This document shows, piece by piece, positions 27,459 to 36,422 of a stretch of DNA of 54,861 nucleotides (position 1 is the first letter of the stretch; every line of letters starts with the position of its first letter). The translations under genes and the position numbers were made by a program. The notes beneath the pieces were generated by a model. That model did no database searches. It worked only from the letters and a program-made list of their open reading frames with translations, and had not been told where the DNA came from. Source of the stretch: Phycisphaerae bacterium (GTDB lineage: Bacteria; Planctomycetota; Phycisphaerae; UBA1845; PWPN01); contig JAGNEZ010000044.1 of assembly GCA_018003015.1 (NCBI GenBank), positions 1 to 54,861 on the forward strand, written 5' to 3'.

Positions 27459-29165
27459 ATGCGACCTGTGGCTCCCTCTCTCGTGCTGTTCTGCGGTTCG
27501 TTACTGCTCCTGCCCTCTTCAGCCACCTTGCTGGCCCAAGACCCCGCCACCATCCCGACGATTTCCTGGAAAGACGCGGGCAATTACGTGGACCAAGAGG
27601 TCGACGTCATCGGCCGGGTCGTTCGAGCGACGCGCGGTCGTTCCGGGCAGTACTACCTGAACTTCGTGGAAAACTGGAAGGGCACGCTGTCCATCTACAT
27701 TCCCAGAAACGCGGCCGCCCGATTCGACCCCAACCCGGAGGACCTCTTCAAGGGCAAGACCATCAAGGTGCGCGGGCTCATCTACCTGTTCAAGGAGAGC
27801 AACACCGAGGATCTGAATCTCAGGGTCGAGGACCCCAAGGCCATCGTGGTCGTCCCCGACGACACTCCCTCGGCCAGTGAACCGGCGGTAGCGGCTCGTC
27901 CCTCCAATGGATCCTCCAGCGCGAACACCCCCGCCTCCGCTGGCAGCAGCCAAGCGATTCGGGCTGAGGAGTACCTGCCGACGATCGGCGTGGCCCATGC
28001 GGGCGACTTCCTGGAACAGGAGGTTTTCGTCGTGGGCAGGATCGGGGGCGGCAGACAGGTCGCGGCCGGCCATCTCAACCTGCACCTTCATGACGAGCAA
28101 GGCCACACCCTGAAGGTGTTCATCCGCAGGCAGTATCTGCCCAACTTCCCCGCGTCCCCCACCCAGCTGTACACGGGCAAGATGGTGAGGATCCGCGGAC
28201 GGCTGTATCTGTTTGAGAACAAACCGGACCTTCCGATCACCCATCCCGGCCAGGTAAGGGTCTTGCCTGACGATGCCAAGCCGCCCACCGAACCGCAATG
28301 GCCCATTCGTATCAAGCCCACAATCAGCACCGTGCCCGGCACGGAGATCACCGTCGGCTCCTACAACCTGCTGAACCTGTTCGACGACGTGGACGACCCC
28401 TACTACGCGGATGACATCCTTGACGCCAAGCCCCGTCATGAGCTGGAAGCCCTGGCCACATCGATCCGCAAACTCAACGCCGATGTACTTGCGGTGGCTG
28501 AGGTCGAGAACCGCGGCATCCTGGAGACCTTCGCACGGAGGTTCCTGCCGGACATGGGCTACGAACCGGTATTGATCGAGGGCAACGACGACCGGGGTAT
28601 CGACGTCGGCGTCCTGTCGCGGCTTCCCGTCGGCCGAGTCATCAGCCACCGCCATCTGCGATTCAAGGAAGCCGACGGCAAGGCCTCCCGATTTCGACGC
28701 GATCTGCTGCAAGTGCGGATCGAGCCACCGGGCGGCACACCGTTCGACGTGTTCGTCGTCCACCTCAAGAGCAAGGGCGGTGTGGAGGAGGGTGGAATCG
28801 AGACCCGGACGGCCGAGGCCCGCGAGATCCGACGGATCCTCGATGACCTGCTCAAACGCGACCCGCAGGCCCTCTTCGTGCTCTGCGGCGACTTCAACGA
28901 TACCCTCGGTAGCGAGCCACTCATGAGTATCCTCGGCAAGGGCACCACCCAGTTGGCGAACTTCGTCAACGATCTGCCGCCAGACAACCGTGTGACCTTC
29001 AACCAGATGCCCCACCTGTCGATGATCGACTTTATCCTGGCTTCGCCGGGCATGGCCGGCCAGTACGTCGCCAAATCGTACGGCATATTGCCGGGGAGCC
29101 CTGAGACTAGCGGATCGGACCACAACCCGGTGTTCGCCCGCTTCAGGGTCGGACACCCCAGGTGA
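27459..29165 (+). CDS. Secreted endonuclease/exonuclease/phosphatase-family protein with two OB-like domains
   Basis: The 568-residue protein has a signal peptide (cleavage near LLAQD). Two related OB-like domains follow (about 30-130 and 175-285; both read ...G-Y-Y/H-L-N...F/I-Y-I-P/R...G-K-x-x-x-R-G-x-x-Y-L-F). The EEP domain comes last: SYNLLNLFD, VAEVENR, VVHLKSK, CGDFND and GSDHNPVFARF supply the metal and catalytic residues. EEP proteins cut nucleic acids or phosphoesters. ATG at 27459 is preferred because the signal peptide begins there. The TGA overlaps the next gene's GTG (GTGA). Extracellular DNA or phosphate scavenging is inferred. Confidence 0.85.
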   Translation: MRPVAPSLVLFCGSLLLLPSSATLLAQDPATIPTISWKDAGNYVDQEVDVIGRVVRATRGRSGQYYLNFVENWKGTLSIYIPRNAAARFDPNPEDLFKGKTIKVRGLIYLFKESNTEDLNLRVEDPKAIVVVPDDTPSASEPAVAARPSNGSSSANTPASAGSSQAIRAEEYLPTIGVAHAGDFLEQEVFVVGRIGGGRQVAAGHLNLHLHDEQGHTLKVFIRRQYLPNFPASPTQLYTGKMVRIRGRLYLFENKPDLPITHPGQVRVLPDDAKPPTEPQWPIRIKPTISTVPGTEITVGSYNLLNLFDDVDDPYYADDILDAKPRHELEALATSIRKLNADVLAVAEVENRGILETFARRFLPDMGYEPVLIEGNDDRGIDVGVLSRLPVGRVISHRHLRFKEADGKASRFRRDLLQVRIEPPGGTPFDVFVVHLKSKGGVEEGGIETRTAEAREIRRILDDLLKRDPQALFVLCGDFNDTLGSEPLMSILGKGTTQLANFVNDLPPDNRVTFNQMPHLSMIDFILASPGMAGQYVAKSYGILPGSPETSGSDHNPVFARFRVGHPR

Positions 29166-30487
29166 CGGCCGCGAAAGTGCGCAGTGAAGTGACGATGAAA
29201 GCGAACCGGCCTCTGAGACTCGCCTGCATCGGGTGCGGCGCCCGCGCCCAGACGTACACGCAACTGGCCGCGGGCCATCCCAACCGGTTTCAGATCGTCG
29301 CTGCCGCGGATCCGGTGCCGGAACGCGTTGAGAAGATCCGGCGCACGTCGGCCAACCCGGCATTCCGCGGCTTCCCCAGCGCCGAGGCAATCCTGGCCGC
29401 CGGCAAACTCGCCGACGTCATGATCGTCGCCACGCAAGACAACTCCCATTTTGAATACTGCCAAGGCGCCCTGCAGCTCGGCTACGACGTGCTCCTCGAG
29501 AAGCCCATTGCCACCCGAGCGGCCCAGGTTCTCGCCATCGAACGGCTGGCCAGCCAGGTTCGCAAGCGCGTGATGGTCTGTTTCGTCCTGCGCTTTGCCG
29601 CGTTCTATCGCAAAGTGAGGGACATCATCGGCTCGGGCGCACTGGGCGAGCTGGTCTCCATCCAGGCCAACGAAGGCGTCAATCCGTGGCACCAGGCACA
29701 CTCTTTCGTGCGCGGGCACTGGTCGGTCGTGGACAAGAGCTCGCCGATGATTCTCTCCAAGTGCTGCCACGATACCGATATGGTTCACTGGCTGGCGGGA
29801 CGGCGTTGCACCCGGGTTGCGAGCTTCGGCAGTCTGGAGTTCTTCCGTCGGGAACGCGCGCCCGCCGGGGCACCCGCCCGATGCACCGACGATTGCCCGG
29901 CAGGCGACTCCTGCCCCTACAACGCCCTCCGCTATACCAGCGACCTGCGCTTCCCCTGGCTGCCGATGGTGTATGACCGGGCACAGGAAGCGAGTGTCGA
30001 GGAGATCACCGCCTGGCTGCGGACCAGTCCGTGGGGCCGCTGCGCGTATCGCTGCGACAACGACGCGGTGGACCGGCAGGTCCTGGCGATGGAGTTCGGC
30101 GGCGGCGTCACCGGCACGTTCACGATGACGGCGTTCGCCACCGGGCGGCATGTCGAGATCTGCGGCACACGCGGCGTACTGAAGGGTGGTGAGAGCTATC
30201 GGCAGCATTTTGGAACCCACCTCGTCCTGCTGCCGCATGAAGGCGAACCGGTGCGGTACACCGTGCAGGCCGAGGACGGTGGTTATGAGTTGCACGGCGG
30301 CGGCGACGCGGGGCTGGTCAATGCCCTTTACGACGAGATGACCAAGCCGCGCGACGCACCGCTGGAGGCCGGGCTCGATTCGACCGTCCACAGCCACATG
30401 ATCGCCTTCGCGGCGGAGGAATCGCGGCTCGCAGGGCGAGTTGTGAATCTGGAGGAGTTCGAACGGACCCACGGCAAGGATGCATGA
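29162..30487 (+). CDS. Gfo/Idh/MocA-family oxidoreductase
   Basis: The 441-residue protein has an N-terminal Rossmann fold (ACIGCGARAQTY), the family motif EKPIA with its catalytic-site lysine, and CCHDTDMVHWL in the C-terminal domain. A cysteine cluster CTDDCPAGDSCPYNALRY lies at about residue 240, a feature of one subfamily. Members oxidise or epimerise sugars and inositols with NAD(P). The GTG at 29162 overlaps the previous stop; ATG at 29195 gives a more usual N-terminus. The stop overlaps the next ATG by four bases. Sugar substrate unknown. Confidence 0.88.
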   Translation: MTAAKVRSEVTMKANRPLRLACIGCGARAQTYTQLAAGHPNRFQIVAAADPVPERVEKIRRTSANPAFRGFPSAEAILAAGKLADVMIVATQDNSHFEYCQGALQLGYDVLLEKPIATRAAQVLAIERLASQVRKRVMVCFVLRFAAFYRKVRDIIGSGALGELVSIQANEGVNPWHQAHSFVRGHWSVVDKSSPMILSKCCHDTDMVHWLAGRRCTRVASFGSLEFFRRERAPAGAPARCTDDCPAGDSCPYNALRYTSDLRFPWLPMVYDRAQEASVEEITAWLRTSPWGRCAYRCDNDAVDRQVLAMEFGGGVTGTFTMTAFATGRHVEICGTRGVLKGGESYRQHFGTHLVLLPHEGEPVRYTVQAEDGGYELHGGGDAGLVNALYDEMTKPRDAPLEAGLDSTVHSHMIAFAAEESRLAGRVVNLEEFERTHGKDA

Positions 30488-31551
30488 CGTCTCTCTGCCG
30501 AAGCCGAACCGGCACCATGAGCAGCGAGCGACTCACCTCGAAACAGCTCGTCCAGCGCGTCCTGCAGGGCCTCGAAACCCCGCGCGTGCCAACCGGGCCG
30601 CTGGCGGTGCATTTCTGCGCCGCCCAGGCAGGTTACACGCTCCGGCAATACACAACCGACCCACGGGCCCTGGCCGGCTCGGTCATTCGCTACCACGAGC
30701 GATTCCGACCGGACGCCGTCTGGCTTTCCGCCGACACCTGGGTCAGCGCCGAGGCCATGGGCGCACGGGTGGGCGCAGCCAGCGACGACCAACCCTTCGG
30801 CGGGATGGGCGAACCACGAATCCGAACAGCGGCTGACCTCGACCGCATCCCGGCGCCGAATGTCGCAGCGCAGGGCCGTTATCCGCTCATGCTCGAGGCC
30901 CTGACCCGCATTCGCGACACGCTCGGCGATCGAGTGTTCCTTGTCGCCTGTCTCGATCAGTTTCCCTTTTCGCTTGCCTGCGCGCTCATGGGCCTTGAAC
31001 GGGTCCTGCTCATGCTGAAGGACGATCCGCGTATGGTCGAGGCCCTGTTGGAACGATGTCTGGAATACGGCTTGGCCTACGGGCGTGCCATCAGCGATGC
31101 CGGCGCCGACCTGCTCAGCGGCGGGGATTCGCCGGCCGGGCTGCTGGGACCCAGGCTCTACCGCGAGTTCGCCCTGCCCTACGAGCGGCGGCTGATCGCC
31201 AGGCTGAAATCGGCGACCGGAAAACCCGTCTCGCTCCACATCTGCGGCGATGCCACGCCGATCCTGGCCGACATGGCCGCGTCGGGGGCTGACGTGCTGG
31301 AGATTGACCATCGGGTAGACCTGGCCAACGCGTGCCGGATCGTGGGTCCCGACATGGCGTTGTGGGGCAATCTCGATCCGGTCGGCGTGCTCTTGCAGGC
31401 CAGCGCGGAGCAAGTCCGGCAGGCCGGCCGCCGGGCGGTGGACGCAGTTCGGGCTTGCGGGCATCGGCGCTTCGTGCTGAGTTCGGGCTGCACGCTGGCG
31501 CCAGGGACGCCCAGCGAGAACCTCCACGCCATGCTGCATCGGATCGCTTGA
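30484..31551 (+). CDS. Uroporphyrinogen decarboxylase-fold methyltransferase (MtaA/URO-D superfamily)
   Basis: The 355-residue protein has the URO-D barrel. It keeps the zinc ligands typical of MtaA/MtbA methyltransferases rather than those of heme synthesis: H252-x-C254 (LHICGDATPIL) and C336 (LSSGCTLAPGTP). It also has the ADLLSGGD-SPAGLLGP stretch. Family members transfer methyl groups between a corrinoid protein and a thiol. No corrinoid protein gene is in the window, so the partner is unknown. ATG at 30484 overlaps the previous stop (ATGA); ATG at 30517 is an alternative start. Confidence 0.85.
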   Translation: MTSLCRSRTGTMSSERLTSKQLVQRVLQGLETPRVPTGPLAVHFCAAQAGYTLRQYTTDPRALAGSVIRYHERFRPDAVWLSADTWVSAEAMGARVGAASDDQPFGGMGEPRIRTAADLDRIPAPNVAAQGRYPLMLEALTRIRDTLGDRVFLVACLDQFPFSLACALMGLERVLLMLKDDPRMVEALLERCLEYGLAYGRAISDAGADLLSGGDSPAGLLGPRLYREFALPYERRLIARLKSATGKPVSLHICGDATPILADMAASGADVLEIDHRVDLANACRIVGPDMALWGNLDPVGVLLQASAEQVRQAGRRAVDAVRACGHRRFVLSSGCTLAPGTPSENLHAMLHRIA

Positions 31552-31596
31552 GCGACCGCGACGCACGCACAATCAGAGCCGATGAGTGTCCTGTCG

Positions 31597-31616
31597 GATC
31601 TGCGCGTCCGCAGATC
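31597..31616. terminator. Hairpin between convergent genes, possible bidirectional terminator
   Basis: Perfect 8-bp stem (gatctgcg / cgcagatc) with a cgtc loop in the 102-bp gap between the URO-D gene and the GT-C gene. No T-tract on either strand, so termination is only plausible. Confidence 0.3.
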
Positions 31617-31653
31617 GGGCCCGCTCCTGAGCGCATAGTGCGATCGAACGTAT

Positions 31654-33501
31654 CTACTGGACTGCGTCGCGAGGGGAGAGAACCATGGATGCGTCACGAG
31701 TCGCACATTGATCGCCCAGGAAATAGACGAAGAAGTCGCTCTTGCCCACTTGCCGCCATCCGGACGGAAACTCCGCCGGCTGGCCCCAGGGGCTCTCCGA
31801 TGATCTGAATCGCCGGGTAACGATCGCGGAGGCGCCCGCCTTGGCGAAAGCACCGTTGATTCTTGATCGCACGCTGTCACCAGCCAGCCAGTAACTGTCG
31901 CGGGGTCGGACCTCGGCGATGATGCGTGCCTGGGCCAGTCGAGCCCAGTAGGAGTACCACGCGATCGACGAGCCCACGTGGGCCACCCGGTCTCCCGGCC
32001 GGAGACCCATCGCCTGCAGACCCTGAGCGACGTGCCATTGCGAATGAGCGATCGCACCGCCATCCCCTCTCAGATCACCCAGCGCCGATTTGAACGGAAC
32101 CACGGACCGCCAGCCCAGGCCGATGCCGAGCACCACCAGAGCCAGCACGCACACCACTCGAACCAGGCTTCTGGGGAGACACGAATCCCTGAGGCTGATT
32201 ACCACAAACAACCCACCCCACAGCAGCATCACGAACCCGCCCAGATACCGCGTCTCGACCACGACCAGTCCATACATGGCCATGGCCGCCAACGGCGGAG
32301 CCAGAATCCACCACTGCCGGATCAGGCTTCTCACCACCGCCAGACCGGTCGAAGACAAAGCCAGCAATACGATGACGCCGAACGTTACCACTCCCATCTG
32401 AGCCACGAACATGTCCGCATAGGTCTCAAGCGATGCCTTCAGCGTCGCGATTTGACCGGCCACGTTGACGAAGGGAACGACTCCGCCCCACCAATGCGAG
32501 GGATCGTACCATAACGGAAACGAGCCGGGCAGTGGGGTAGCGAACTCGTAGGCCACGAGCCGGCAGTCCCCCGGCCGCGCAGGCGGCCGATCGTAGATCA
32601 GACGCGGCGCCTCCGGCACTTCCGACGACGCCGAGTGGCCGTGCCAGAAGTCCCATGAGGGCACGTTGTCCACATAAAGGACGTAGCTGGTTCGGCCGGC
32701 ATCGCCCCAGGAAAGCCGCCCCTTGGCGCTCGACAAGCCCCAGATCCAGGGCCCGGCGACGAGCACGAGTCCGAGCAGGCCGACCGCGACGCGCGGAAAG
32801 ACCCGCCGCCGCGGCCGAGCGCAGAACACCGCGGCCACCAAAAACACGACCGCGAGGGGCAGCATGGCCGCCTTGGTCAGGTACCCGAGACCGAGGAGAA
32901 TGCCCAGAACCAGAAACCGGGCGATGCTGCCCCCGCCGTCGCGAATCCGAACGAGGACGCCGGCGGCCAGGTAGATCCACACGGTCAGACACAGATCGGG
33001 TGTCACGCGGTGCATCCCGATCAAGACCAGGGAACACCAGATAAACAAGGTGTAGCCGAGGGTCCACCAGGCCCAATCTGGCAAACCATCGTCCTGGCCG
33101 ATAGGCTTGGCCGAGCACCTCGCCTGACCGTGGCGCACCAACCCGGCCCAGAAGTAGTGAAATCCACCCATCGAACAGGCCAGGAGCACCACGCCGAGCA
33201 GGTGGGCCAGGGTTGCCTCCGCGTACAGCGACGGCCGCATGATCCACTTGGTGATGGCGATCAGCCAGGGGTAGAAGGGGCTCCAATGACCAGTCCAGAT
33301 GTGGGCCCAGTCGCGACGGAGATAGGTGTCGGCGATCTCCATGTAGGAGATGCTGTCGGTGTCCATGGCATGGCGAACGGACCAGGCGTGGACTGCGCCC
33401 AGGGCCAAAGTGACGATCCATATCGGGATGACGTATGGCCAGCAGCGGGCCCACGATGCTGCGGGCAATGACGGCCTGGTCGGGTTGACGGGATCCGTCA
33501 T
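31654..33501 (-). CDS. GT-C family membrane glycosyltransferase (GT39/ArnT-like)
   Basis: The 615-residue protein has ten or more membrane segments and, after the first one, an acidic loop MDTDSISYMEIADTYL. This is the position where GT-C enzymes carry the DxD-type residues that bind a polyprenyl-phosphate sugar. A large periplasmic C-terminal part follows. ATG at 33501 has GGAG 5 nt upstream; GTG at 33507 is possible. It is divergent from a polyprenyl-phosphate glycosyltransferase-like fusion that could supply its donor (inference). Acceptor unknown. Confidence 0.78.
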   Translation of the reverse strand: MTDPVNPTRPSLPAASWARCWPYVIPIWIVTLALGAVHAWSVRHAMDTDSISYMEIADTYLRRDWAHIWTGHWSPFYPWLIAITKWIMRPSLYAEATLAHLLGVVLLACSMGGFHYFWAGLVRHGQARCSAKPIGQDDGLPDWAWWTLGYTLFIWCSLVLIGMHRVTPDLCLTVWIYLAAGVLVRIRDGGGSIARFLVLGILLGLGYLTKAAMLPLAVVFLVAAVFCARPRRRVFPRVAVGLLGLVLVAGPWIWGLSSAKGRLSWGDAGRTSYVLYVDNVPSWDFWHGHSASSEVPEAPRLIYDRPPARPGDCRLVAYEFATPLPGSFPLWYDPSHWWGGVVPFVNVAGQIATLKASLETYADMFVAQMGVVTFGVIVLLALSSTGLAVVRSLIRQWWILAPPLAAMAMYGLVVVETRYLGGFVMLLWGGLFVVISLRDSCLPRSLVRVVCVLALVVLGIGLGWRSVVPFKSALGDLRGDGGAIAHSQWHVAQGLQAMGLRPGDRVAHVGSSIAWYSYWARLAQARIIAEVRPRDSYWLAGDSVRSRINGAFAKAGASAIVTRRFRSSESPWGQPAEFPSGWRQVGKSDFFVYFLGDQCATRDASMVLSPRDAVQ

Positions 33502-33876
33502 ACTCACTCCGCCGCCTCTCCCATGACCTCGTGCGCGGAACGTGGAACCATGCAGACTTTATCGGCCGGACGCCTGAATCACCGCACCTGCCGCAGTCTC
33601 GCAACACACGGCCCACTCTCTGGCCGGCAGGCAACCCTCTCGAAAGCATAGTCCGATAATGGATCGCCTCGCGCGAGACAAGACAAGCGTTAAACTGCGG
33701 GCCTTCCGATGATCGCCCGGCGGCCGGCGCCTTCGGGCTTGCCGTCCAAGGTCCGTTAACTCAAGTCGGCGATCGCCCTTTCCGACAGACTACGCACGCT
33801 TGCTGCGCGCGCTGCATGGCCGGGCCGAGGATCACTCGGGAAACGTCGTTTGCGGCACCAAGTGCACCGCGGAACC
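33502..33876. other. Divergent intergenic region of two glycosyltransferase genes
   Basis: 375 bases with no gene of recognisable character. GATAAT-like -10 boxes exist on both strands (near 33565 minus and 33653 plus), but neither has a convincing -35 partner. Confidence 0.4.
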
Positions 33877-35343
33877 ATGATGTCAGTCGGTACCGTTGCC
33901 AATGTCACCCTGTTCGATCCGGCTCGCGGAGCGCCCTCCGTGATCAGGAGCGAGCAGCTCGAAAGCGGGATTCGAAGCCACCGCGCCTGGGATGCTCGAA
34001 GTCGCTACTATCATCAACAGCTGCACCGCCTCTTCCAGACGCATATCCCTCCCGGATCGCGTGTTCTCGAGATTGGCTGCGGTATCGGTGACCTCCTGGC
34101 CGACCTGAGGCCGGCATGCGGTGTGGGCGTCGAGTTCTCTCCGGTGCTGGTCGATTGTGCCCGCAGGGCCCATCCCGAGCTCGACTTTTGTCTCGCATCT
34201 GAGGATCGGCTCGAGTTCTCCGAGCAATTCGACTACATCGTCCTGGCGAACTCCATCGGATCGCTTAAGGATATCCAGTCCGTGCTGGGCCGGCTCCGAT
34301 CGGCATGCGGTCCTCACACCCGGCTCGTCATCGCCTACTTCAACGCCCTCTGGGAGCCGATCCTCAACCTTGCGACTCTCCTCGGTCTCCGCCGGAAAGC
34401 CAAGGGGCTCAACTGGCTGTCGGTTCAGGATGTCCGCAACCTGTGCGGACTCAGCGGTTTCGATATCACTCGCGAAACGACCGAGATCCTGATCCCCAAG
34501 GGAATCCCGCTCCTCTCGACACTGGTCAATCGCGTCCTGGCACGGCTGTGGCCACTGACCTGTGTGAATCTGGTAACGGTGTTTGTCGCCCGCGCGGTGA
34601 TGCCGCCGGAACACGCCGACCGGTTGACCGTCAGCGTGATCATTCCAACCCGCGACGAGCGCGGCAATATCCGCGACGCCGTAGAGCGAACTCCCGACAT
34701 GGGTGCGCACACCGAACTGATCTTCGTCGACGGCGGCAGCACCGATGGAACGGTCGCGGAAATCGAGACCCTGCGGGCCGGCCATCCCGACCGAGACATC
34801 AAGCTGATCTATCAGGGCTCAGGGCGCGGCAAAGGGGACGCGGTCCGCAAAGGCTTCGCCGCCGCCCGCGGCGACGTCCTCATGATTCTCGACTCCGATC
34901 TGACCGTCGCCCCGGAAGACATGCCCAAGTTCTTCGAGGTCATCGCCTCCGGCCAGGCCGAGTTCGTCAATGGCAGCCGGCTCGTCTATCCGATGGAAGC
35001 CCAGGCCATGCGCTTCCTCAACAAGTGCGCGAACCGCTTCTTCGGCATCCTGTTCTCGTGGCTGCTGAACCTGCGTATCCGCGACACCCTCTGCGGGAGC
35101 AAAGCCCTTCTGCGACGCAACTACCAGACCATCGCCCGCAACCGCCACTATTTCGGCGAGTTCGATCCCTTCGGTGATTTCGACCTGATCTTCGGAGCAA
35201 CCAAGGCGGGCCTGAAGTTCATCGAAGTGCCGGTACGTTACGGAGCACGGCGCTACGGCCAGATCAAGATCCGTCGGTTTCGCGACGGTTTTCTGCTCCT
35301 GAGGATGAGCCTGGTGGCCCTCAGGAAACTCAAGATGTACTGA
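33877..35343 (+). CDS. Methyltransferase-GT2 glycosyltransferase fusion
   Basis: A single frame of 488 residues joins two enzymes. Residues 1-240 are a class I SAM methyltransferase (motif I VLEIGCGIGD, then GVEFSP and FDYIVLANSIGSL). Residues 250-488 are a GT2 glycosyltransferase of the dolichol-phosphate-mannose-synthase type (VSVIIPTRDERGNI, FVDGGSTDGTV, catalytic DSDL, GSRLVYPM, RDTLCGSKALLRR). There is no membrane segment at the C-terminus. TTG at 33850 could start it, but ATG at 33877 or 33880 is more likely. The next gene, another methyltransferase, follows after 26 nt. It likely makes a polyprenyl-phosphate sugar and modifies it or its product. Confidence 0.88.
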   Translation: MMSVGTVANVTLFDPARGAPSVIRSEQLESGIRSHRAWDARSRYYHQQLHRLFQTHIPPGSRVLEIGCGIGDLLADLRPACGVGVEFSPVLVDCARRAHPELDFCLASEDRLEFSEQFDYIVLANSIGSLKDIQSVLGRLRSACGPHTRLVIAYFNALWEPILNLATLLGLRRKAKGLNWLSVQDVRNLCGLSGFDITRETTEILIPKGIPLLSTLVNRVLARLWPLTCVNLVTVFVARAVMPPEHADRLTVSVIIPTRDERGNIRDAVERTPDMGAHTELIFVDGGSTDGTVAEIETLRAGHPDRDIKLIYQGSGRGKGDAVRKGFAAARGDVLMILDSDLTVAPEDMPKFFEVIASGQAEFVNGSRLVYPMEAQAMRFLNKCANRFFGILFSWLLNLRIRDTLCGSKALLRRNYQTIARNRHYFGEFDPFGDFDLIFGATKAGLKFIEVPVRYGARRYGQIKIRRFRDGFLLLRMSLVALRKLKMY

Positions 35344-35369
35344 ACTGATCACCGGCTTTGGACCCCGTC

Positions 35370-36164
35370 ATGGCGTGCACGTGTACAGAGAATCGGTCCT
35401 CCGCCGAAGCGCTGCCCGCTCTTGCCTCCGGCCGTCTGTACCTCGACCAGCTTCGCCGACATCGCCGGATGTGGGACGGCAAGCCCGCCGTGCGGGCCCA
35501 GTATCGCTACTGGTATCGCCTGGTCACGAGCCAGCTGGCCGACCTGTCACCTTCCATCGAGTTGGGCTGCGGGTGCGGCAACTTCAAGGAATGTCATCCG
35601 GAGGTGCTGGCCACTGATGCTATACCCACGCCATGGTGCGATCGCGTGGTCGACGCCTGCCGCATGCCCTTCGAGGATGATTCGGTCGGCAATCTGGTGA
35701 TGTTCGACGTCCTGCATCACATCCCCGAACCGCTCCGGGTTTTCATGGAAGCGTCGCGCTTGCTGCGGCCCGGCGGACGAATCATTGTCGTCGAACCGCT
35801 CCTGACCGCCTGGTCGCGCATCGTCTACCGTTGCCATCATGAGGCCATCGATGAGACCGGCGATCTGTTCAACGTGCCCACCCCACCCCCCTCGTCTGCC
35901 GACTACGCAAACACCGCAACGGCCACCCTTCTCTTCCACAGACACCGCAAGGCCTTTCTGCAACGCGTCCCACGACTCCGCTGGGTCTTTGACCAGGAGT
36001 TCTCCTGCCTGGCCTATCCCCTGACCGGAGGTTTCCAGCCGTTCTGCCTCATCCCGGCATTTGCGGTGAACACCCTGAGCCGAGCCGAGGATTTTGTGAT
36101 CTCGCGCTGGCGCTGCCGCTTCCTGGCACTCCGAACCTTGATCGTGCTGGAGAAGCGGGAATGA
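35370..36164 (+). CDS. Class I SAM-dependent methyltransferase
   Basis: The 264-residue protein has motif I SIELGCGCGNFK, the acidic motif LATDAIPTP and FDVLHHIPEPLRVFMEASRLLRPGG, typical of UbiE-like Methyltransf_11 enzymes. It follows the fusion gene closely, so it probably methylates the same glycan or lipid. ATG at 35370 is chosen over TTG at 35358. Confidence 0.85.
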   Translation: MACTCTENRSSAEALPALASGRLYLDQLRRHRRMWDGKPAVRAQYRYWYRLVTSQLADLSPSIELGCGCGNFKECHPEVLATDAIPTPWCDRVVDACRMPFEDDSVGNLVMFDVLHHIPEPLRVFMEASRLLRPGGRIIVVEPLLTAWSRIVYRCHHEAIDETGDLFNVPTPPPSSADYANTATATLLFHRHRKAFLQRVPRLRWVFDQEFSCLAYPLTGGFQPFCLIPAFAVNTLSRAEDFVISRWRCRFLALRTLIVLEKRE

Positions 36165-36274
36165 AGCCACCCACGGCGGACAGCGACCCGAGTCTTACTG
36201 CACCTTCAGCGCTTTCAAGCCAGAAACGCTGTTCCGCGAGGACCGCGACCCGGCGGCGATCCCAGAAGCTGTAA
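36161..36274 (+). CDS. Small open frame coupled to the methyltransferase stop
   Basis: ATG overlaps the methyltransferase stop (ATGA) and encodes 37 residues: a Pro/Ser/Thr-rich start and an Arg/Lys-rich end (RTATRRRSQKL). The overlap is typical of coupled genes, but the composition is also what chance gives in GC-rich DNA. No function is proposed. Confidence 0.15.
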   Translation: MKPPTADSDPSLTAPSALSSQKRCSARTATRRRSQKL

Positions 36275-36422
36275 TCCATTTCCGCACATGATCTTAGGAG
36301 GAAACGAATCCCCCCCGACCAAGGGATGTCGTCCGGCCGCAGGCCTCCCCGCCCGCAAACATTGCCCTCCCCGACGGAAAGCGGTATAGCCATGGACAAG
36401 CCCTGTTCAAGGAGGAACACCC

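Noticed and set aside
30484-31551. URO-D-fold gene as hemE
   Set aside because: It has the HxC...C zinc ligands of MtaA-type methyltransferases and no heme genes around it.
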